Shown piece after piece: positions 55,490 through 64,000 of a stretch of 64,000 bases of DNA. This stretch comes from an uncultured Paraprevotella sp. (GTDB lineage Bacteria; Bacteroidota; Bacteroidia; Bacteroidales; Bacteroidaceae): positions 1-64,000 of the forward strand of contig CALULQ010000001.1 of assembly GCA_944321525.1 (NCBI GenBank), given 5' to 3'. Under the pieces are notes generated by a model, which was not told where the DNA came from, did no database searches, and worked only from the letters and a program-made list of their open reading frames with translations. Numbering within the stretch: position 1 is the first letter of the stretch; each line of letters opens with the position of its first letter. The translations under genes and the position numbers were made by a program.

Positions 55490-56851
55490 ATGAAGACAAT
55501 CGAAGAATATATCCGGGAGAATGAAGCTCGGTTCGTGGACGAATGGTTCAGCCTGCTGCGCATTCCCAGCATCAGCTCCGACCCCGCGCACAAGGCCGAC
55601 ATGGTGGCCTGCGCCGAGCGCTGGCGCGCGTTGCTGTTGGAAGCGGGGGCCGACGAGGCGCGGCTGATGCCTTCGGCCGGAAATCCGCTGGTGTATGCCG
55701 AAAAGCGCGTGGCGGACGATGCCCCGACGGTGCTGGTCTACGGTCATTACGACGTCATGCCGGCCGACCCGTTGGACTTGTGGTCCAGCGCCCCTTTCGA
55801 GCCTGAAGTGCGCGACGGGCGGGTCTATGCCCGCGGCGCTGACGACGACAAGGGGCAGAGCATGGTGCAGCTGAAGGCTTTTGAATATATGGTGCGTTCG
55901 GGCGAATTGAGTCACAACGTGAAGTTCATCCTCGAAGGGGAAGAGGAGATAGGGTCTCCCAGTCTGGCCGCTTTCCTGCAGCAGCACAAGGATTTGCTCG
56001 CTTGCGACCTCGTGCTGGTGAGCGACACGAGCATGCTGGCCCCCGACCTGCCGTCGCTCACCACGGGACTGCGCGGGCTGGCCTATTGGGAAGTGGAGGT
56101 GACAGGGCCAAACCGCGACCTGCATTCCGGTCATTTCGGCGGGGCGGTGGCCAATCCCATCAACGTGTTGTGCGACCTGATAGCCCGCATGACGGACGAG
56201 GACGGGCGCATCACCGTACCGGGATTCTACGACGACGTGGAGGAACTTTCGGCCGAAGAGCGCAAGATGCTGGAGGAAATCCCCTTCGACGAGGAGCGCT
56301 ACAAGGCTTCCATCGGCGTGAGGGCGCTCAAGGGCGAAAGGGGATACACCACTATCGAGCGCAACAGTTGTCGTCCCAGTTTCGACGTGTGCGGCATCTG
56401 GGGCGGCTATACGGGCGAGGGGGCCAAGACAGTGCTGCCGTCCAAGGCTTTTGCAAAGGTGTCGTGCCGGTTGGTGCCGCACCAGAGCCATGAGAAAATC
56501 TCGAAGATGTTTGCGGATTATCTGCTTTCCATTGCTCCGGACTACGTGAGTGTGAAGGTCACTCCGATGCACGGCGGCGACGGTTATGTGTGTCCGGTGA
56601 GCTTGCCGGCCTATCAGGCGGCCGAAGCCGGGTTTGCGAAGGCTTTCGGGCGGCGTCCGCTGGCTGTGCGCCGTGGCGGCAGCATTCCCATCGTGAACGA
56701 CTTTGAGCATATTCTCGGGGTGAAGGCCATCCTGATGGGATTCGGACTGGAAAGCAACGCTATCCACTCGCCCAACGAGAATTTCCCGCTGGATATGTTC
56801 CGTCGCGGCATAGAGGCCGTGGTGGAATTCCACAGGCAGGTGACATTTTGA
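55490..56851 (+). CDS. M20-family metallopeptidase (dipeptidase)
   Basis: 453 residues from MKTIEEY at 55490; longer readings extend into the intergenic gap. Zinc-dependent dipeptidase or aminoacylase-like enzyme. Metal and catalytic residues: GHYDVMPADP (first His-x-Asp), ARGADDDKGQ, LEGEEEIGSPSL (catalytic and metal Glu) and a C-terminal HSPNENF His. Cytosolic, no signal peptide. 40 bases after mutS. Confidence 0.92.
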   Translation: MKTIEEYIRENEARFVDEWFSLLRIPSISSDPAHKADMVACAERWRALLLEAGADEARLMPSAGNPLVYAEKRVADDAPTVLVYGHYDVMPADPLDLWSSAPFEPEVRDGRVYARGADDDKGQSMVQLKAFEYMVRSGELSHNVKFILEGEEEIGSPSLAAFLQQHKDLLACDLVLVSDTSMLAPDLPSLTTGLRGLAYWEVEVTGPNRDLHSGHFGGAVANPINVLCDLIARMTDEDGRITVPGFYDDVEELSAEERKMLEEIPFDEERYKASIGVRALKGERGYTTIERNSCRPSFDVCGIWGGYTGEGAKTVLPSKAFAKVSCRLVPHQSHEKISKMFADYLLSIAPDYVSVKVTPMHGGDGYVCPVSLPAYQAAEAGFAKAFGRRPLAVRRGGSIPIVNDFEHILGVKAILMGFGLESNAIHSPNENFPLDMFRRGIEAVVEFHRQVTF

Positions 56852-56868
56852 ACCGACTTTTTTGAAAT

Positions 56869-57639
56869 ATGGACATGGAAAAGAAAACAGTTTTGATAAC
56901 CGGGGCTTCCTCGGGAATAGGAGAGGGGTGCGCCCGCAAGTTCGCCATGAACGGCCACCGGCTGATTCTCAACGGGCGGAACGTGGCGAAACTGGAAGCC
57001 GTGAAGGCTGAACTGGAAGGGAAATACGGGGCGGAAGTCCTGCTCTTGCCTTTCGACGTGCGCGACCGCGACGCCGCCCGCCAGGCTTTGGATTCGCTGC
57101 CTCAGGAGTGGAAGGCCATCGACGTGCTGATCAATAATGCCGGATTGGTCATCGGCGTGGACAAGGAGCATGAGGGCGATTTGGACGAGTGGGACGTGGT
57201 CATCGACACGGACGTGAAGGCCTTGCTGGCCATGACGCGGCTCGTGGTGCCCGGCATGGTGGAGCGGGGCAGGGGACATGTCATCAACATGGGCTCCATT
57301 GCGGGCGACTATGCTTATCCCGGCGGCAGCGTGTATTGTGCCTGCAAGGCGGCGGTCAAGGCGCTTTCGGACGGCCTGCGCATCGACTTGGTGGACACGC
57401 CCGTCCGCGTGACGAACATCAAGCCCGGACTGGTGGAGACGAACTTCTCCGTGGTGCGCTATCGGGGCGACAAGGCTGCTGCCGACCACGTGTATGAAGG
57501 CATCCGTCCGCTCACGGGCGACGACGTGGCCGAAGTGGCCTATTTCGCCGCTTCCGTCCCCGAGCACATCCAGATTGCCGAAGTGCTTGTCATGCCTACG
57601 CACCAGGCCACGGGAACGATAGCCTGGCGCGGAAAGTAG
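56869..57639 (+). CDS. Short-chain dehydrogenase/reductase (YdfG-like)
   Basis: 256 residues, Rossmann fold. NADP-binding TGASSGIGEG at the N-terminus, INNAG in the middle, catalytic Ser in INMGSIAGDYAYPGG and YCACK (YxxxK). Closest in pattern to the YdfG group (3-hydroxy acid or serine dehydrogenases); the substrate is uncertain. 17 bases after the M20 gene, then a strong terminator. Start at 56869 or the Met two codons on. Confidence 0.9.
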   Translation: MDMEKKTVLITGASSGIGEGCARKFAMNGHRLILNGRNVAKLEAVKAELEGKYGAEVLLLPFDVRDRDAARQALDSLPQEWKAIDVLINNAGLVIGVDKEHEGDLDEWDVVIDTDVKALLAMTRLVVPGMVERGRGHVINMGSIAGDYAYPGGSVYCACKAAVKALSDGLRIDLVDTPVRVTNIKPGLVETNFSVVRYRGDKAAADHVYEGIRPLTGDDVAEVAYFAASVPEHIQIAEVLVMPTHQATGTIAWRGK

Positions 57640-57660
57640 GGTGAGCCGCAGTTCTTATAG

Positions 57661-57706
57661 AGGCAAACAGACTGATGGTTTCCATTAGTTTGTTTGCCTT
57701 TTTTAT
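57661..57706 (+). terminator. Intrinsic terminator of the mutS-M20-SDR run
   Basis: GGCAAACAGACTGATGG pairs with CCATTAGTTTGTTTGCC around a TTT loop, followed by T6. Confidence 0.85.
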
Positions 57707-58098
57707 GAAAGAGAAAAGAGAACTCTTTTGCATTCAGAAATTTCACTTATACAAGAAAAAAATGTGTGGACTTTCCTGAAGAGGAAGTGTCACTTTGTCA
57801 AAACGTCAGAACTATCTCCTCGAGAATGGCGCGGAAAGAGGACGGGACGAGTGCGGGCGGAGATACGCGAACCTCAGGGGCTTGCGGAAATGCAAAATGA
57901 AGGCGGAAGGCCTGCTTCCGCGACACTTTGCCGCCCGAGACGGAACAGTGTGCGGTCAGGCTCCGCCAACGGGTCAGCCCGACGACGGGAAAGGCTTGCA
58001 GAATGACAGCCGCTTTTTGCATGCGGACGGCTTCCAATTAGAAGGAAAAAGCCATCCGAAGCCCCGTTTTCCCCCGCTTTCCACACCCTTTGAAACGG

Positions 58099-58155
58099 CT
58101 TTGCGGCAAGAAATATTCGTCTTTGCTGAGAGAATTTTTTTTTCTTGCCGCAAAG
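58099..58155. repeat. Inverted repeat sharing the GCGGCAAG core
   Basis: CTTTGCGGCAAGAAA at 58099-58113 and its exact reverse complement at 58141-58155, with a 27-base T-rich loop. The CTTTGCGGCAAG core equals that of the GTAC/CTCGAG repeats but GTAC and CTCGAG are missing. Confidence 0.75.
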
Positions 58156-58405
58156 AAATTCCATTTTTGCCGCACGAAAACGCCCGCCGAGGCGGAGAAA
58201 TGCTTCATACAGACAGTTCTCCCGCCCGGTTTTTAACAGTTAGGACTTTATTTGCGGCTTTCCGTTCCGTCACGGAAATGCTGACAAGGCAAAATCCCTT
58301 TCCTTTTGACAGGAAAATCCATGTTTCTTGTGACAATCCGACACTTTGCACTACAAGAGATTCCCCTTCCTATTAAGACACTGCTGTTTCGGTGGCTGCT
58401 TCCTG

Positions 58406-58648
58406 CTATTCCACCACGACTTTCACGCCGCTGCCGTTGTCTCCGGTCGCGACGATGTAAATTCCCGGTGCGGTCTTAATGTTGGTTTCGTCCGATATGC
58501 TGCGGGAAAACCTGTTGTCACCTCTCAGACCATAAATATCAATCCGCATGGGCTGGGAGGGCGTCAGACGGATGATGCCCTTGCCGCCTTCCACTTGGCA
58601 GGAAGCGCTACCGGCGGTCAGTGTCCTGACGCTGCTTCCTGTTTCGTC
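58406..58648 (-). pseudogene. T9SS-like C-terminal tail, cut off from the deiminase by an amber codon
   Basis: Reads on in the deiminase frame directly after its TAG stop. About 80 residues: DETGSSVRTLTAG, then CQVEGGKGIIRLTPSQPMRI, DIYGLRG, TAPGIYIVATG and KVVVE before the stop. This is the shape of a Bacteroidota C-terminal sorting domain. It has no passenger of its own and no good start, so it is best read as the detached tail of the upstream gene. Confidence 0.65.
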
Positions 58649-59878
58649 CTATGGGATGCGTCTCACCACCTGCGTCATGCAATGTGCCGCGCCGTAGCCG
58701 CGTGTCAGGTTGTCCAGATAGGCCCAAGTCACGTCCACTCCATGTTCGCGCAGTTGGGCCTGCAGCTCGAGCGATTGTCCGGCCACCATCACGATTTTGC
58801 GTGCACCGACAGTCAGGAAATTGTTGGCGTAGTTCAGTTCGTCGGCTTTTTCGATGGGGATGATGTCTATGCCGCGTTTCGCCAGAAATTCGGTAAAAGG
58901 AATGCCCGAAACTGCCTTCTCAAAGTTGCCTTCGGTGTTTTTGGCGTAGACGTCCACTGTCAGGAAGTCGATATCGCCCGGTTCGGCTTCCACGCGGTTG
59001 GCACACATCGTCACCAAGTTGCGGTCAATGATGTTGAAATAGGTGTCGAGGTGCATTTGGTCTTGGGATTTCCATTGGTCGCGCACCACAACGAGCGTAT
59101 CCTTGCCGATGAGGTCGTGTTCGAGCAGTTGGTCGATGGCGGCCTGCGTGGTGCGCAGTCCGCAACCGATGAACGACAAGGTGCCGAAGGGCAGGTAGTC
59201 GCCTCCTTCGAGGAAAGCGTCTTCTCCTTCAATGCGGTAAATGGGTTGCTCGCCCAGTTTGCGGTAGCAGAATTCGGCGATGTCCGATTCCAACCGCCGT
59301 TGCGAGGAGTTCATTTTGCCGATGACCACTCCCTTGGAAGTAGTGATGGCCTGGTCGCGCATGAAGAAGAGGTTCATCACGGGATGCAGCTGGTACGACG
59401 CTTCGAAGCTCGTATTGATGTCCGTTTTGCGCAGGATGATTTCCGGTTGCAGCAAGATGATGTCCACCAAGTCTCCGGGCTGGAATTTTGCCAGCATCTC
59501 CTGCCTGTAAGTTTCCTGTTCGGCCGGGTCTACGCCTTCGCTGCAAGTGTAGGTGAGATAATGTGATGCAAATTCGCGCAGTGCGTCGAGTTCGGCCCCT
59601 TCAATGGCGTTGCCTTCCTCGTCCACGCACCCCTTGAGCAGCAGGTCGCGCACGGTGACCACATTGGCGCCTGTTTCTCTCAGGATGTTCTGATAGGCTT
59701 CATGTTCCTCTGCGGCTTTGTCTGCGTTGAAGTAATCCATGAAGAGCGCGGCTGCGGGGTGCATGGTTCCCACGAACAGTTCTTCGTTGGGTTCGTGCAT
59801 CACGATGGTGGCAGCGCGGTCGTATTCGGCTATCGGATAGGTGGTAGTTTCCTCCGTTTCGTTGTTTTGCGCGCCCAT
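58649..59878 (-). CDS. Arginine deiminase-family protein, export signals apparently lost
   Basis: 409 residues. Guanidino-group-modifying fold: converts arginine (or a related guanidine) to citrulline and ammonia in known relatives. Visible: HPVMNLFFMRDQAITT, EGGDYLPFG, MHLDTYFNII (catalytic His) and the nucleophilic Cys in GAAHCMTQV near the C-terminus. As it stands the protein has no signal peptide, yet five residues upstream in frame read GLPLS and run into SMGAQ, the end of a typical signal peptide. The matching start is in another frame at 59925. A sorting-domain-like tail follows in frame after the TAG stop. See findings. Active-site residues look intact. Confidence 0.8.
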   Translation of the reverse strand: MGAQNNETEETTTYPIAEYDRAATIVMHEPNEELFVGTMHPAAALFMDYFNADKAAEEHEAYQNILRETGANVVTVRDLLLKGCVDEEGNAIEGAELDALREFASHYLTYTCSEGVDPAEQETYRQEMLAKFQPGDLVDIILLQPEIILRKTDINTSFEASYQLHPVMNLFFMRDQAITTSKGVVIGKMNSSQRRLESDIAEFCYRKLGEQPIYRIEGEDAFLEGGDYLPFGTLSFIGCGLRTTQAAIDQLLEHDLIGKDTLVVVRDQWKSQDQMHLDTYFNIIDRNLVTMCANRVEAEPGDIDFLTVDVYAKNTEGNFEKAVSGIPFTEFLAKRGIDIIPIEKADELNYANNFLTVGARKIVMVAGQSLELQAQLREHGVDVTWAYLDNLTRGYGAAHCMTQVVRRIP

Positions 59879-59925
59879 GGAGAGCGGCAGGCCTCAAAGG
59901 CAAAGAGTAAAAATCGGGTTCTCAT
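59879..59925 (-). pseudogene. Out-of-frame signal-peptide remnant of the deiminase gene
   Basis: ATG at 59925 starts MRTRFLLFAF, a typical n- and h-region. One base missing near 59893-59898 puts it out of frame with GLPLSMGAQ, which continues into the deiminase. Restoring one base gives a signal peptide of about 20 residues with an AQ cleavage site. The deiminase frame itself has a TGA at 59896-59894. Confidence 0.6.
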
Positions 59926-59955
59926 GGAATATTTGTTTTGAAGTTAGTCCTGTTC

Positions 59956-60936
59956 TCAGCGGTATTCTTTGCCCACGACAATGCGGTCTCCCGAGTCGTC
60001 CACTTCGAAGAGATGGGGCACGCGGTGATAGCGTCCGTGGATGTTCTTGTGGCTGTGGACGGACATGAGCAGCCGGCCGTCGAAGGTGCGGAAGAGCATG
60101 CCGTGGCCGAAATTCGGCGGTGTGATGGGGTCTTTTTCCTGAATCCACGGGCCGTCCAGCGTGCCGCTCTCAGAGTAGGCCACGCCTTGCGTGTATACGT
60201 CGTAGATCCAGCTGGTCCAAATCATGCCGAGCCGTCCCGTCTGGGTGCGGAAGAGGTAGGGGCCGTCGGTCACTTTGCTGGCCACGGTGTCGCCGTCTAT
60301 CACTTCGCGGCTCCACGGCGAGTCGCTGGCGCGGAACAGGAGCCGGCCTTCGCCGATGCTGCCGCTCAGGTCGGGTTTCAGTTCAATCTTCTCAATCGTT
60401 CCGTCCCATGTCTGCAACCATTCGTAGCAATACACCATATAAGGTTTGCCGTCGGTGTCCACCCAGAAAGTGCCGTCTAATGTCAGCTTTTCGGCGGGCA
60501 GATAAGTCTCGTCCGCCATGGGGCGGTAAGGGCCTTCCGCCTTGTCGGCCACGAGCACGTGGCTGGCCCGGCGCTCCAGCTTGTTTCCCCGATAAGTGCC
60601 GAGGAGGAGGTCGCGGTTGGTGAAGGTGGCGAAGTAGTAGTATTTGCCTTTATACCGATGCAGTTCGGCTGCCCATATCATGGGATTCGGGCCCATCCAC
60701 GACTGCGGGTCGGTCTGCGCCACGTCGTACGGGCCATCCCAGTATTTCAAGTCTTTGCTTTTCCATAGTTTGCCTCCCGTTCCTGTCATGTAATAAGTCA
60801 TGGTGGCCGAGTCCGGCAGGATGCAAGGGTCGCTCAGCACGATGGAGTCCAGAGGCACGTGGGTGCGGATGCGCTGTTGCGCGAATCCCGTCAGTCCTAT
60901 GAGGCCGCAGAGCAAGGTTGTGAGTATCTTCTTCAT
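59956..60936 (-). CDS. GH43-like glycoside hydrolase
   Basis: 326 residues from MKKILTTLL at 60936; upstream codons in frame belong to capA. Signal peptide ends GFAQ. Five-bladed beta-propeller pattern of family 43: SDPCILPDSATMTYYM (catalytic base Asp), PNPMIWAAELHRYKGKYYYF, LDGTFWVDTDGKPYMVY and a VTDGPYLFRTQTGRLGMIW segment. Family members act on arabinan, xylan or related glycans. The segment usually EGP reads DGP, as in some subfamilies, so the acid catalyst is uncertain. TATCTTTG lies about 30 bases upstream within capA. Confidence 0.82.
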   Translation of the reverse strand: MKKILTTLLCGLIGLTGFAQQRIRTHVPLDSIVLSDPCILPDSATMTYYMTGTGGKLWKSKDLKYWDGPYDVAQTDPQSWMGPNPMIWAAELHRYKGKYYYFATFTNRDLLLGTYRGNKLERRASHVLVADKAEGPYRPMADETYLPAEKLTLDGTFWVDTDGKPYMVYCYEWLQTWDGTIEKIELKPDLSGSIGEGRLLFRASDSPWSREVIDGDTVASKVTDGPYLFRTQTGRLGMIWTSWIYDVYTQGVAYSESGTLDGPWIQEKDPITPPNFGHGMLFRTFDGRLLMSVHSHKNIHGRYHRVPHLFEVDDSGDRIVVGKEYR

Positions 60937-60947
60937 GGTTGAAACTG

Positions 60948-61898
60948 TTAATGTATATCTAAGGGCAAAGATAGTGTTTTTTGAATCATTTGCGGCCTGC
61001 ACCGGCGGATTTCTATTGGGATTGTCTCGAATTTCAATCCGGTGGACGTGAAATGGAGAAGAGCCATGGCGGCTTTTTGAGTGGCGGGATGGCTTTGGTC
61101 GAACACGAAGTTGCCCAAACTGTAGAAGACGGGAGCGGAACCGATGCTGTCCACGGGTTGCACCACGTGCGGGTGATGGCCCACTATGGCATCGGTTCCG
61201 GCTTCCACCAACAATCGTGCATCGTAGCGCTGTTGCATGTCGGGATGGGGTTGGAATTCCGTTCCCCAATGGAGGATGGCCACGACGAAGGTGCGGGGAT
61301 GTGCGGCCTTATACTTTCGGATGACGGAGGCCAGCCGGCGGACGGACGCGCGGCAGACGTCCGGTTTGCCTTCCGCGTGCGGCCAGTTTTCTATCGGAAG
61401 GGGGATGGCGTTGAAAAGTGCCACTTCCACCTTTCCTTTCCGCACCACGATGGGAGCGGCTTGTTCTTCCATTGTCCGTCCGTAGCCGAGCGGCGTGATG
61501 CCGGCTTCCCGGAGTGCGTGGTAGGTGTCGGTCAGTCCCTGCCGGCCTTGGTCTATGGTGTGGTTGTTGGCCAGGGCGGCGTGGGTGATGCCCGCGCGGC
61601 ATAGCTCTTCGGCCCACGACGGGTCGGCCCGGAATACGAACTTCTTGCCCACCGGCGTGTGGCGCGTAGTGAGCGGGCATTCCAAGTTGACGACCACGGC
61701 GTCGGCTTCGCGGAAGGCTGCGCTTACTCCTTCGAAGAGGCTTTCCGCACCCTTGCGCTCAATCCACGGCCGCACACCGCGGTCCAGCAACACGTCGCCC
61801 GTGAAGAGGATGTCCAGTGTGTCCTCCTTGGGTTGTTGCCGGCAGCAGGCGGAAAGCAGACCGAGAAAGGCGCAGAGCCAAAGCGCTGTCCTCAGCAT
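60948..61898 (-). CDS. CapA-family lipoprotein (PGA_cap metallophosphatase fold)
   Basis: 316 residues. Lipoprotein signal ending LSAC. The body matches the CapA/poly-gamma-glutamate synthesis fold: LFTGDVLLDRGV, VVNLECPLT, ALANNHTIDQG (NNH), VAILHWGTEF and VGHHPHVVQP. Bacteroidota CapA-like proteins are usually orphan periplasmic or surface proteins of unknown role; no capB/capC neighbours are present. The start overlaps the upstream DUF3160 gene by 7 bases. Confidence 0.88.
   Translation of the reverse strand: MLRTALWLCAFLGLLSACCRQQPKEDTLDILFTGDVLLDRGVRPWIERKGAESLFEGVSAAFREADAVVVNLECPLTTRHTPVGKKFVFRADPSWAEELCRAGITHAALANNHTIDQGRQGLTDTYHALREAGITPLGYGRTMEEQAAPIVVRKGKVEVALFNAIPLPIENWPHAEGKPDVCRASVRRLASVIRKYKAAHPRTFVVAILHWGTEFQPHPDMQQRYDARLLVEAGTDAIVGHHPHVVQPVDSIGSAPVFYSLGNFVFDQSHPATQKAAMALLHFTSTGLKFETIPIEIRRCRPQMIQKTLSLPLDIH
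60966..60973 (-). promoter_or_regulatory. Promoter -7 element of the GH43 gene
   Basis: TATCTTTG on the minus strand inside the 3' end of capA, so GH43 and the deiminase could be expressed apart from capA. Confidence 0.45.
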
Positions 61899-64000
61899 CC
61901 CGAACTATAAAAGAGGGTTTCGTCCACGCTGGGCGGTTGTTGCAGGAAGTAGGGACGAATCCATTCCGGAAGGTCGGGCGCCTTGCCGTCCCGTAGCATT
62001 TGCTGCCATTCCTCGTCGGTCAGCCGTTCGCCCAAGGGCCGCACGAACTCATAGTAACCGAACGTGGCCCCACGGGTAAGGAACGTCTGTCCGCCGATGT
62101 CCACCAGCACATAGATGACATTGGCCGTACCCGTGGCTTCGTGCAGTACGCCGTTTTTGTCGCATCCGGGCACGTTGCGGGTGAACACGTCCGACACGAG
62201 GGCTATGGAGCGCGATGTCCCCTTCACCTCTTCCAGGCTATTGTAAGCCACTCCCGGTTCGATGACGCTGAGCGTGAACCATTCAATGGAGCTACCCATC
62301 TTCTGTATGTTCATGTATTCTTCTTGGGTGAGCGTGTCTCCGCGCAGTTCCTTTTCGGTCGCGTGCAGGCAGAAGTCTACTTGCTCTTCCAATATATTGG
62401 CTTTCGACACCAAGTCCTCGTCGGCAAATCCCGTTTCCGTCAAGAGCCGTCGGTGGTGGGCGATGAATTCCTTCAGCTTTCTCCAGAACGCCAGGTTGGG
62501 TTCCACGTAGCCCACGATGACGGGGATGGCCAGCTCGCCGCCGCCACCGCATTCGGCCAGCATGGGTTGTTCGCCATAGAGCACCACGTCGTGTTTCAGT
62601 TCGGTCCACGAAGCCAGCGCCGTGTTGAGGTTCTTGATTTGCCAGGCCGGAGTACGCAGGAGTCCGGGGTAGTCCTTGTCGGGGCGTTGCAGGGTGACGA
62701 GGGCTTCCAACCAGCGGTCGTACATCGTGCCTTCGCCTCCGGCCCGGCCTTGGAACTGCTGTTTCATCCGGCCGGCCGTGACGCTGTAGTCCTTCCAGCG
62801 CTTTTCCTCGTGGTAGCAGGTGTCAAGCAAGGCGGCCGAGCTTTCCACGCCGAAGGCGGCAAACACGTCCAGCGCCTTGGGGTAGGCTCGCTCGGCGTTG
62901 GGCGCGGGGTCGGCCATCGCTCCCAGAATCTCGTTATCCGCCATGTAGCGGGCGGGCATGAAGTTGATTTTGTCGGCACAGCTCAGCTGTATTTTCGGCT
63001 TGATGCGGTTGCGCGTCTTGAAGACGTCCTTGAGCATGCCGTCTGTTTGCCGGAGCACGTTTTCGTCGTGTGCCAAGGCTTGTTCCGTCAGTCCGTTTTT
63101 CTCCAGGAAGTCGGCTATTTCGAGGATGGAGGCGTTGTCCGGCGCACCCATCAGGAAGGTGAGGGTTTGGTCCAGCTTCAAGCATTTTTGCCGGGCATCG
63201 GCCGGGATGCGGTTCAGCGCGGCGGCCATGACGATGGTGCGCCAGAGGGCGGTCGTCTTTTCGCGGCAGAACGAGGCCGTCTGCAGCCACATCATGCACT
63301 GGAAGTAGCGTCGGCTGATTTCGTTGTGGGTGTAGTGCCCGCGCGGTTTGAACAAGCTGTAGGGAAAGAGCGTGTCGGTCTGGTCCAGAAAGGCCGAGGG
63401 AGCATCCCCGCAAGCCGCGATGCTCTGCAATTCGGTCTTGTAGGCGGATTGGAATGCGGCGGGAACGGGCAAATCTCTCCCACTCAGCAGATGGTAGGCC
63501 ACGGCGAAGTAGGTGGCGGCATATCCGGCTTCCGCCCTGACGGCTTCTTGTTGCTCCAGTTTCGTGCACTCCGTGTAGAGGGCGTGGAGCACTTGCTCCA
63601 GAGCCAGGGCAAAATGGTGGCGTTCCAAGCTCTTGAGCGCGTAGCTGAAATACATGTGCAATGCCTGCAGGTAGACATCCGTGGTGATGAAACTGGGCAT
63701 CTCGTGATAGTCGTTGGCTTCATAGACATGGAACAGCTGGTCGTATCCCATGGGGGCGATGGCGAAGTTGCAGTGGTCCAGCAGCGCGAGGAACTTCTTG
63801 TCCGACCGTTCCATCTGGAAAAGGTTGACGCAGAGGAAGGGGTTGAGCAGTTCGCACCCTTCCCGCGTGATGTTCCTGTGTCGGGCCATCTGGGCCATGC
63901 GGCGGTCTATTTTCTCCACGAAGGCTTTCTCGTCCGCCGTCAGCTTCACTTTCTCGTAGGTGTCGGCATAAGAATGGTTCTGTTCGTAGGATTCCATCAA
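61892..64000 (-). CDS. DUF3160 domain protein, 5' end outside the window
   Basis: At least 702 residues, reading off the window edge. Matches the DUF3160 family: MPSFITTDVYLQALHMYFSY, RGHYTHNEISRRYFQCMMWL, FRKLKEFIAHHRR-like segment (here WRKLKEFIAHHRRLL) and DVFTRNVPGCDKNG. Function unknown; relatives are usually exported. An ATG lies at 63997, but no signal peptide follows it, so the true start is probably upstream. Same strand as capA, GH43 and the deiminase, with overlapping or close ends. Confidence 0.8.
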   Translation of the reverse strand: MMESYEQNHSYADTYEKVKLTADEKAFVEKIDRRMAQMARHRNITREGCELLNPFLCVNLFQMERSDKKFLALLDHCNFAIAPMGYDQLFHVYEANDYHEMPSFITTDVYLQALHMYFSYALKSLERHHFALALEQVLHALYTECTKLEQQEAVRAEAGYAATYFAVAYHLLSGRDLPVPAAFQSAYKTELQSIAACGDAPSAFLDQTDTLFPYSLFKPRGHYTHNEISRRYFQCMMWLQTASFCREKTTALWRTIVMAAALNRIPADARQKCLKLDQTLTFLMGAPDNASILEIADFLEKNGLTEQALAHDENVLRQTDGMLKDVFKTRNRIKPKIQLSCADKINFMPARYMADNEILGAMADPAPNAERAYPKALDVFAAFGVESSAALLDTCYHEEKRWKDYSVTAGRMKQQFQGRAGGEGTMYDRWLEALVTLQRPDKDYPGLLRTPAWQIKNLNTALASWTELKHDVVLYGEQPMLAECGGGGELAIPVIVGYVEPNLAFWRKLKEFIAHHRRLLTETGFADEDLVSKANILEEQVDFCLHATEKELRGDTLTQEEYMNIQKMGSSIEWFTLSVIEPGVAYNSLEEVKGTSRSIALVSDVFTRNVPGCDKNGVLHEATGTANVIYVLVDIGGQTFLTRGATFGYYEFVRPLGERLTDEEWQQMLRDGKAPDLPEWIRPYFLQQPPSVDETLFYSSGC

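Larger units (their letters stand above)
57640..58405. other. Gene-poor region between SDR and deiminase remnants
   Basis: About 760 bases. The SDR terminator, then unassigned sequence with a 15-bp inverted repeat (58099-58155). Open frames present have no recognisable domains and unconvincing starts. It may be the debris of a lost gene. Confidence 0.55.

Noticed and set aside
57728..58376. Possible small genes in the region after the SDR terminator
   Set aside because: Basic, low-complexity translations with no motif and poor starts; kept only as an unassigned gene-poor region.
1..64000. tRNA, rRNA, insertion sequence or prophage genes
   Set aside because: None could be supported: no cloverleaf-like sequence, transposase, integrase or phage structural gene was recognised.

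Overview
The window comes from a Bacteroidales bacterium with a fairly GC-rich genome. Evidence: Bacteroidota-type promoters (TTTG, 19-20 bp, TAnnTTTG) before many genes, a complex I operon of the Bacteroides type (nuoA-B-CD-H-I-J-K-L-M-N without nuoEFG), a PorZ-like type IX secretion (T9SS) protein, a DUF4294 protein and a QdtA/DegT amino-sugar set. A high-GC Bacteroidaceae or Prevotellaceae relative fits; I cannot name the species.

Layout. (1) 248-21107: five tandem, same-strand paralogs of 1209-1247 residues. Each has its own leader and mostly its own promoter and terminator. Each encodes a signal peptide, an N-terminal lectin-like domain, three beta-sandwich modules separated by helical linkers, and a conserved tail ending in KVLVK/KVLVR. 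They look like a surface adhesin or glycan-binding family that diversifies by module exchange. (2) 21108-22007: palindromic and tandem repeats. (3) 22008-32032: the nuo operon, minus strand, with a small exported protein gene upstream. (4) 32808-44516: PBP4-type DacB, a PH-like membrane protein, NadB, a radical SAM protein, an HhH/outer-membrane protein, a DUF4294 protein, a TrmH-type methyltransferase, then NadA overlapping a three-gene amino-sugar set. (5) 44687-52008: minus-strand leuS-yitT-rdgB-porZ preceded by a flavin reductase. (6) 52009-57639: a probable small RNA, then mutS, an M20 peptidase and an SDR. (7) 57640-64000: a gene-poor stretch, an arginine-deiminase-family gene that seems to have lost both export signals, a GH43 glycosidase, a CapA-like lipoprotein and a truncated DUF3160 protein.

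Main unusual signals. A palindromic repeat built from GTAC, TTTGCGG and CTCGAG blocks occurs in seven intergenic gaps and never inside a recognised gene. A second family made of two palindromes lies on both sides of the fifth adhesin gene, with one 53-bp pair in inverted orientation. Direct repeats spaced 21 bp sit just upstream of two adhesin promoters, as expected for a dimeric activator. The deiminase has a signal-peptide remnant out of frame at its 5' end and a T9SS-like tail in frame after its stop codon, so the ancestral product was probably a secreted T9SS cargo.

All assignments come from reading the sequence and translations. No database search or folding program was run.
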